Shown here: piece by piece, positions 57,399 through 64,000 of the stretch | How positions within the stretch are numbered: position 1 is the stretch's first letter | Layout: every line of letters starts with the position of its first letter | Assembly (NCBI RefSeq): GCF_036785885.1 | Contig: NC_092323.1 | Coordinates: 2,148,501 to 2,212,500, forward strand | Source of the DNA: Coffea arabica | Taxonomy: Eukaryota > Streptophyta > Magnoliopsida > Gentianales > Rubiaceae | Direction: 5' to 3' | Length of the DNA: 64,000 bases | Notes under the pieces: model-generated | What the model saw: only the letters and a program-made list of their open reading frames with translations | The model's database searches: none | Told to the model about the DNA's origin: nothing | Made by a program: the position numbers and the translations under genes

Positions 57399-58685
57399 CC
57401 ATCTTCAGAACCATCTGGTTATGATGCTGGATCTTGGATGCAGTAATGGTTAGGTTTAGGCAGGTTGCAGTACATTCTCAACTCCCCAACAAAACAAAAA
57501 ATGACATCAAGTTTTAATGACCGCTGTTACCCCTTTTGATCTCCTGATAGACCTTAGCTAGGGCGAGTTTTGCGTAGGACAGGCATTTTTTAGTGCAGTT
57601 TTCATTACTCTATATACTACCCTAATTGTAAGAATAGCAGGAAGCAAATGGGGTATGATTTTGCAAGGAAAATATGTTGGAGATGAAAATCTTCTGGTTA
57701 AGAAATATACAAGGACTCAATGTAGTATTTTGACTTTTTTTATCCTACCATTTAGAAGAGCTAATAGCATATTCTTCCTTTTTATTCTTATGTCAAAAGC
57801 GCAGAGTTCCTCGACCATAAGTATCTTGTTTACTTGTTCTGGTGACTGACCAGAGGCTGAGACAGGTGGTTCTTGACTTAAATTTGATCCACATATCACT
57901 GTTGGGAGGGTTCCTACGATCAAATGGGACATCCCTACCTGCATATTGAACTTAAAAATTCACGAGTTCAAAATTAGTTATGTCATGTTTTGACGGAGGG
58001 ATTAAGTGTCTTTGTTGGTTGTATTTGACCCTCTTATTCTGCTTGTCCTTTAGGTGTTCTATTTCTTTGTTTTGAAGGGCTTAGTTGGGAGCCAGGGCCG
58101 GGCGCGCTGTCATGTAGTCCCATGATATTCACCGAGGAGTAAAATCATTCAAATTTTAGATGTATTCAGTTCGAGTCACTAATCAAACCTTTTTCTGGAA
58201 GTCATGTCAGGTTGCTCGTACAAAAGTACAAAAATGTTGGAGATAAAACATGCCCAAAACCCGAATGAGCCTATACAGTATATAACATTTGCTATGTGGG
58301 GACATGATGCAAACCATGTGCTTCATTTACAGATTCCTCGAGTCCATTTATTGCTGCTGGCACTACAGTTTTTAGCCTCTGATTTTTTTTTTTTTTAATA
58401 AATTTATAGTCTAAAGAAAAGGCCATTTAGAAGCCATAAAGTTTGCATAGGCAAAGAGACGAGAAGGTGTATCTAAATTGTTCCTGTCACCTCTTCCCCA
58501 GCATGATACATGCTGGGGGAACATGGAGACATAACAAAATGGTAATAAGATTCAGATGAGGCCGCTGGTTAAATGTACAAGCGCCTTACATTCGGCCTCC
58601 TTGCCAACTACGTAATGGTAATCTGCTGAAATCAATTGACGCCATGCGTTTGACAGATTCAGAGCTTCAAAAGCAGCATCGAGCC
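57399..58685. other. Convergent 3' region between the CCCH and NOI genes
   Basis: Holds the 3' UTRs of both genes, one from each side. The short frames here have no support. Confidence 0.4.
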
Positions 58686-59922
58686 TCAGAAGCAACAAAA
58701 CCATTTCTTCTGCATCACCGGAAAGAAACACACCCCAAAAAAAAAATTGTAAAATCTCTAATCTTATGCTTATGGAACATGCACGCGCAGTTTGGACTGG
58801 AGATTTAAAAGAAGCATCAGTACCGTGGTGGTGGGGGACTGCTGATCCGTTGGTTCTGCTGGCCGAGATGCATGGTCCAAATTTTGTCCTTTGTTGCCAC
58901 CGGCTGCTGTCCCGGTAGCTTTCTTCTCGTCCCTAGCCTTGGCAAATATGACTGTAAATCCATCAGCTGATGCCGGATTGTTCACATCCCACTCGCCGAA
59001 CTTTGGCAATGGCCGACCCTTCTCCTGCTGTACATAAATCAGACCTTGTAGACAGTGAGTTTTCCACTATAACACGACCATATTTATGATCAATCTACTG
59101 TGAGGCATGCCGAGTACAAACAACCTAAGATTTGGCGCTCCTTTGCAACAAGTTAATGTTCTTCCCGCGATAATAGCAAATACTATATAGGCTAATCTCT
59201 TATGCACTACAATTTTTTTTTCTTTTTCTTTTAGTATGTAAATGGGCTTATATCAATAGACTGCTGTTTGAGGAAGAAGAAAAAGCAAATTGCACAAGAA
59301 ATAAAGCTCCATTGTAGAATTGTTATACTGAACCTAGTACAAGAGCAGAGCACTTTATCATAGCATGGTTCAAGACTAACACAACCAAGCGGACGTATGG
59401 TGTAATAACTGCAGCAAATAAATGAGGACCTTATACGAGCCCCGAAAATAAAGAGGACAACTTTTTTTCTTTTTTTCTTTTTTAGCATGATCGTGCTTCT
59501 TTCAAGAATTCACCATGCAATTGTTTTCAGGATTTCTAATAGATAGATAAAATTGAAGACATTACGAGGATTTTGCTTCCCAACAAATTCTTTAATTTCT
59601 TCTTTTTCAAATGAAAAATCGACATTTTATGCGTACCACCAAGAAAGTCACCTGGGCTGACATGGGGGCTTGCGGTGAAAACATAAAAGAACTGATGTGA
59701 ATTCGTAATCATGCAAAAACTACTAGCTCTAACCAACAGAGAAAATGAAACGCCAGGATTGATAATCGGTTGGCCCTCCAACGTGATTAAACCGGCTTTG
59801 TACTAACCAAAATCATAGATGATGACAAAGCAAAACCATGATATTCGAGAGGAAGATTTTAAAAAATGTAGCCAAAAGGGCAAAAAAAAAAGGATTATAA
59901 AACGTAAAAAACTTACCGACAT
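58686..59922 (-). CDS. NOI/RIN4-family small membrane-associated protein
   Basis: Three exons, 59922..59917, 59027..58824, 58709..58686, give 77 residues. Exon 1 codes only Met-Ser. Exon 2 carries the NOI core GRPLPKFGEWDVNNPASADG and FTVIFAKARDEKK, the segment that in RIN4 is cleaved by AvrRpt2-type effectors (PxFGxW). Exon 3 codes KKWFCCF, whose Cys pair is the usual lipidation site that anchors these proteins to the plasma membrane. RIN4 is a guarded regulator of immunity; the short one-domain NOI proteins are less well known, so a defence role is only inferred. The exon 2 acceptor is CAGCAG, so two protein forms differing by one Gln may exist. A relative (At5g40645, from memory) lies beside ATP12 and the membrane-protein gene in Arabidopsis. 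Confidence 0.88.
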
Positions 59923-61497
59923 CGTCAAGGCGGGGATTGGGCAGGAGCTGTGATGGAAAAGGATGAGCAAGCGGACTTGGAAAGAGATAGAAGGGAAGAG
60001 GGATAGAGGGATGGGAAGGGATGAGAGGAGGTGGAGCAGCGTGGTGTGGTGGAGAAGATGAAGAAAATGGGTGCTAAAGGATAGGAAGCGCCGTTGGCAA
60101 ATGTGGGGAATGGAAAGACAACAATGGGTAGGGGGACGTATGAAGTTGATCCACCTAACTAATAGATATACAAACAATCCAGCCTGTTAATTAAACGTCT
60201 CATTTATACAGTCTATTTGGCAAGGCCTCGCGGTTCCTTGTTGTACAGTTGTATGTCACGTAAATCAAAGGTCAATGTTCGATAATTCAATTTAATGAAT
60301 TCAAATCTTAATATGTTCAGACCTACATGTTTAATAACAAAAAATAAAATATTTTAAATAATTAAATGACTATAAATTATTTAGACAAAACTTATTTAAA
60401 ATAATAAATGATTAACTACTTACTTATCGCTTAATATAGAGTGCACTCAAATATTAAGATTTTATTACTTAACAATCCAGTCCCTTATTTATTCAGATTT
60501 CAGTTTTATCAATACGTTAGTTGATTTCTCTATACTCCTATCATAATCAGAATACAAGCCCATTGAGCCGTGGCTGAAGAGGAAAAGTTCAAGAGGTAAT
60601 ACCAAAGTCCAAGAGGTATGGGACTGCGCTGGATGGGAAGCATGAATACGTCCTCTGTAGCACTTCCTGCCCCCGTTGTCTTGTGGAACCCCGAGTCCTA
60701 TCTCGGCCCTGCAGCCCTCCTCCATGCCCAAAAGCTTTATTTTGAGCATGATCATCTATTGCTTCAATCATCAGTCATTACTCCGTGGCAGGAAAGCAAG
60801 CTGGTAACGCTATTCTATTATCCTTTTTCTTACGAATTTAGTGCTAGACTTACAATTAGGCAATCGTGTGATTTCAGTTTCTCTGCATATATATTCCTAC
60901 ATTTTTAGGATGTTTACGTAATGGACTTGGTTGCTCGGGATTCTGGGAAGCATTCTGGCCCGTACGCGGAAGAATATAATACTCGTCAGCTCTTTGAAGT
61001 AGAAATTACAACTACTGCGTTGGCTTATTAGGCCACTGGCCACGGAGTAATTGATTAATCTACTCGTTAGTTAATGTACTAACGCCATCAGATTAGCAAT
61101 TGGTTGATACAGAACCAAACCAATCATCGAGGTGATCTCCAAGCAACCAGTTTTGAAGCTTCAGTAAACTGTACCAAGAACTTCACAACCGGGTCTAGCA
61201 AGTGGAATTGGGAACCAGTGCTAGGGGTACAAGTTCATTATTATGCTCGCCATGCACAACCCATAGGTTTCACGCACGCGAGGATAAATATATTTGTTCT
61301 CACGCAATCAATATGGCCCCTTTTTACTACGATAGTGAGCCGAGACAAAAGATTGGCACATGAAGACTTTTATGCCTACATACTGGCTGTGTGATCCCCA
61401 ACATAACAAACGGCAGGATATTCTAAGACACAAGCTCATAGTTTATTAGTGTCACATCAATTGCATTAGATCTGCTGAAAACCTCTGCACAGGATCT
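59923..61497. other. Intergenic region upstream of NOI and of the peptide gene
   Basis: Contains the repeat copy at 60276 and a purine-rich stretch near 59940-60100 (NOI leader side). A frame-like piece at 60618-60810 has a possible donor, but no family could be assigned. Confidence 0.4.
60276..60518. repeat. Third copy of the TGTTCGATAACTCAATTC family
   Basis: Aligns over its whole length with 49474-49713: ATGTTCGATAATTCAATTTAATG at the left, CTTATCGCTTAATATAGAG in the middle, and TTATTCAGATTTCAGTTTTATC at the right. It is more diverged than the 49-kb copy. Confidence 0.55.
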
Positions 61498-61504
61498 TAT
61501 ATAA
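61498..61504 (+). promoter_or_regulatory. TATA box of the Cys-rich peptide gene
   Basis: TATATAA 80 bp before the ATG at 61578, giving a leader of about 50 nt. Confidence 0.6.
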
Positions 61505-61577
61505 GAGAGCTCTACTGAGTGAAAACCCTCGAAAACCAACCAACCTCAAAAGCACCCTGGTTTTTCCTGCTAAAACA

Positions 61578-61903
61578 ATGGAGCAGCGGGTAATACTTAC
61601 TTTTCTGGTTTTAATGGTCTTTACTCAGGCATTGACTTTTGCAGTCCAAGCAAGCCATGGGCGTAGGTTTCTCCCAAACCTTCTACTTCTAGCATCACCT
61701 CCATATGTTACCGTGACAGGTAATGGGACTAATTCTCTCACTCTTTAGATCTACATTCTATTAAAGGATAAAAAAGGACCAACCATATATGTCTATCGTT
61801 CTTTTCACTAGGATGCAACAATAACTGTGACACAGCCTGTTGTTATTGCGACATCAGAGAACAGCCGCCAGTGTGTGTGCAATGCTGCAAAGAAGGGCCT
61901 TAA
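61578..61903 (+). CDS. Small secreted Cys-rich peptide with a Bowman-Birk-like loop
   Basis: Two exons, 61578..61719 and 61812..61903, joined inside a Gly codon, give 77 residues. Residues 1 to about 25 form a signal peptide (ILTFLVLMVFTQ then ALTFAVQA). The mature part has eight Cys, all in the last 30 residues, spaced C-x3-C-x3-CC-x-C-x8-C-x2-CC. The segment CDIREQPPVC resembles the reactive loop of Bowman-Birk inhibitors (C-T-K/R-S-x-P-P-x-C), with Arg at the P1-like place, Glu instead of Ser next, and one residue more. Only one such loop is present. A serine-protease inhibitor is possible but not shown; the peptide may belong to a lineage-specific family. A TATA box at proper distance, good splice sites and a clean stop support a real gene. 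Confidence 0.75.
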
Positions 61904-62786
61904 CTTCTCATATCATGATGTAATGCGCTCTAAATGTCTCAATACTACTAATATATCATGTTGCTCAAAAGCATCACGCTTCAGGAAATCAGATGATCCT
62001 GTGGAACAGCAACGTGCAACTTCTTCTTCATTCCATGAGCTGAAACTAAGTTCTTGAACACCCCCCCCCCTTCCTCCGATTGTTCTCTTTCTATTTGGGG
62101 AAAGGGAATGACAGAGGGCAAGGGTAGCATGTCTGCCCTGGAACAGAAAAAATATTTGCAGATTAATCGACCTTATTTTTGTATAAATCATATATGTTTT
62201 TAACTTTTTATTGATTCTGCATGAAAGTTGCACAATCATCTTGCACGTATCATCCTATTACCATTTCAAGGTGTAAAGAAACATCAAGGTAGCAGGAAGT
62301 TGAAATGATTCTTAAGGATAAACAGTAACTAGCTGCAGAACGAGGAAAGGTTATGGTAAATATGCTTGTACTCTTTGAGAGGCCAAACTGGAAATGCACA
62401 ATTAAGAAGGTTAGCAACTCAAGCTAACATGCAGCACAATAATTCACCAAGCAAACATGCAGCACAGTAATTCACCAGGATATCTTTTGGAAATCGAACA
62501 TTTATGTTGTGCAAATGCACAAAAGGAACAGAACAAAAATCAACATTTAAATAATTCAACTTCTCCAAGTGTACATGCATTCCAGTCAAAGAAGCACTTC
62601 GATACATTCAGATTTATGGTTTGTGTTATCTTTACTAATTTTGTCCAGTCAGATGCTAAAAAGATCAGTAGCAGTATAAGCCTTTTTTTTTTTTTTTGGT
62701 GCAGTATTGATGAAACAACACATGAAAAAGCGAAAGCAATTTAAAAAAAATACACACTTACTTATAAGTGAAAAAGCATACAGAAG
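61904..62786. other. Convergent region between the peptide gene and ATP12
   Basis: Likely 3' UTRs of both genes. Contains a C run at 62060-62069 and a T run near 62682-62697. No further gene. Confidence 0.4.
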
Positions 62787-63437
62787 TCATTTCCTCCTAC
62801 AAAGTCCAAGGAAAACAGCAGCAGATGCAACTTGAACTTTAAGATCCGCAATATCAACATCATGTCCACCTTCAACCAGACCCCAGCTGTCTACCTGCAA
62901 AAACATCATAAAGCAACAACTTGAGGTACTAAGAATATTTGGAAGAGATGCAAGAGGATGAAAAAACAACATGAACTAGAACCTGTAAATCTTCTTCTAG
63001 TCTAATAAGCTCAATGGCCTCCTCAATATTCAATCTACCACGAAAGATTCCAATGGCAATAACTACAGAATGAGCAGCAGCAGCAATTGCATCAATTGCA
63101 GCCAGTTCACAATCATTTGTCCTTTTGAGCAGGCCTTCAATGGCAGTTACCAGACCTTCTTCCTGCTTACCACCAAAGAAACTGGAATATATGACAGGTT
63201 TATACCCAAACTCTGATTCCAACCATTTAAGCAAAGGGTCAATCTTCTCAACTTGACGTTCTACAAATTATGTGGACAATGAAGAAACTCAATAGTTTTC
63301 ACTGCTGAAAGGAAGATGCTAAATCAAAACTAAGTGCATGAAATGAAAACATTTCACATTTGTCCAAAGAAAGGGAGAATATAAAGGGCATTTACTTGAT
63401 TGAAGCAATAAGGATTCATCCTCATGTTCAGACATAG
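62787..63437 (-). CDS. ATP12: F1-ATPase assembly factor ATP12, 3' part (partial)
   Basis: Mitochondrial chaperone that binds the F1 alpha subunit before assembly. Visible exons: last 62894..62787, previous 63260..62983, and a probable small exon 63437..63396 (13 codons; lower confidence). The rest lies beyond the right edge or in unrecognised introns. The two firm exons read QVEKIDPLLKWLESEFGYKP, SSFFGGKQEEGLV, NDCELAAIDAIAAAAHSVVIAIGIFRG, IELIRLEEDLQ and VDSWGLVEGGHDVDIADLK, ending AAVFLGLCRRK. These match the C-terminal ATP12 domain throughout. The mitochondrial presequence and N-terminal half are not in view. By recollection, Arabidopsis ATP12 is At5g40660, near the relatives of the UBL, membrane-protein and NOI genes found here. 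Confidence 0.85.
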
Positions 63438-64000
63438 CTTCTTACATATGTTATAAGCAGCAAATCATCATAAAACTTTCAAAAAATTCTGACGACAATG
63501 TTTTCCTGAACACTTGATCCATTTCATTACTAATATGTAGCTGAAAATTCCAGGCCATAAATCTTCCTTTATTTAAACAGTGAAAATTGGTCATCAGAAA
63601 CATTCTGCAATTGTCTGAGGATGGATGAGATTCCAAGGCAAAAAGCAAACACCAACCACTTTCCCATAGACCATTTATGAAGCATCATGTACATGATGGC
63701 ATCCTGACTCAAAGCAGAACAGGTCTATGTATTGAAGTGCCAACTAGCATTAAGAGAGGCCGAATAGTAATGATTGAGTAAAACAAATTCAAATGTTGTG
63801 GTTAAAAAAGTCAATACATTCTTGAATATGACTATGTATTGCATTACAGTGATACTGTTGTTTGTACTTATGTTGCCTTATTCCTCGTATGTTTGCCTTG
63901 CTTCTTGTTCTTGGGAGGCAGAAGATGAGCACATAGGAATAGTTTGGCAATTGCATTTATTACGACCAGGAAGAGGTTGACGAGGAGTGATTGAAGAATA

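Noticed and set aside
63774-63980. 68-codon plus-strand frame with a hydrophobic stretch near the right edge
   Set aside because: Lies opposite the ATP12 intron region, has no family match and no splice or promoter support.
1-64000. CRISPR arrays, operons, ribosome-binding sites, rRNA or intact tRNA genes
   Set aside because: None seen; spliced plant genes and SINEs show this is eukaryotic nuclear DNA. The tRNA-like A and B boxes belong to SINEs.
1-64000. Known conserved plant miRNA precursors
   Set aside because: I looked by eye for the mature sequences of common families (miR156 to miR408) and saw none; a proper search could still find one.

Overview
This is plant nuclear DNA from a eudicot. 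Evidence: GT-AG introns of a few hundred bases, AT-rich spacers, TATA boxes placed 70-150 bp ahead of start codons, plant-only families (classical arabinogalactan proteins, plant pectate lyase, CCT-motif protein, phytocyanin, NOI/RIN4, P-class PPR), and many small SINEs and MITEs. The species cannot be fixed from sequence alone; the protein flavour suggests an asterid, but that is only an impression. Gene models were built by hand by joining open frames at splice sites and checking that phases agree. They are predictions, not transcript-supported models.

Layout. 1-0.45 kb: the promoter and possible leader exon of a minus-strand gene running off the left edge. 1.6-7.1 kb: a tandem pair of AGP genes; a 1.4-kb Mutator-like element sits just behind the second. 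8.9-10.4 kb: a pectate lyase (minus). 11.4-14.4 kb: two SINEs and a hAT-type element. 15.2-18.15 kb: a three-exon CCT-motif regulator. 19.7-24.1 kb: a block of mobile DNA (nested SINEs, a 2.25-kb Mutator-like element with long hairpin-rich inverted repeats, another SINE). 24.6-25.3 kb: a short BAG-type ubiquitin-like protein (minus). 26-33.6 kb: gene-free, with two hAT-type elements. 33.7-36.0 kb: an intronless PPR gene resembling LPE1. 39.2-43.5 kb: a ten-exon multi-pass membrane protein with a GC-AG intron. 45.9-48.3 kb: 3-ketoacyl-CoA reductase (minus). 50.4-51.1 kb: an early nodulin-like phytocyanin. 51.6-52.2 kb: a SINE split by a palindromic MITE. 53.5-57.4 kb: a five-finger CCCH protein. 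58.7-59.9 kb: a NOI/RIN4-type peptide (minus). 61.6-61.9 kb: a small secreted Cys-rich peptide with a Bowman-Birk-like loop. 62.8 kb to the right edge: the 3' part of the ATP12 F1-ATPase assembly factor gene (minus).

The genes do not form a pathway. Their linkage appears old. From memory, AGP-CCT-UBL matches the order at Arabidopsis At5g14380-14370-14360; UBL-membrane protein-NOI-ATP12 matches At5g40630-40640-40645-40660; and the membrane protein and pectate lyase are neighbours at At3g27390-27400. If so, this window keeps on one segment what Arabidopsis has split over duplicated blocks. I found no wholly new system. The most unusual items are the hairpin-rich Mutator-like element, the nested SINE/MITE insertions dated by target duplications, the AGP pair that supplies an empty site for one element, and the BBI-like peptide gene.
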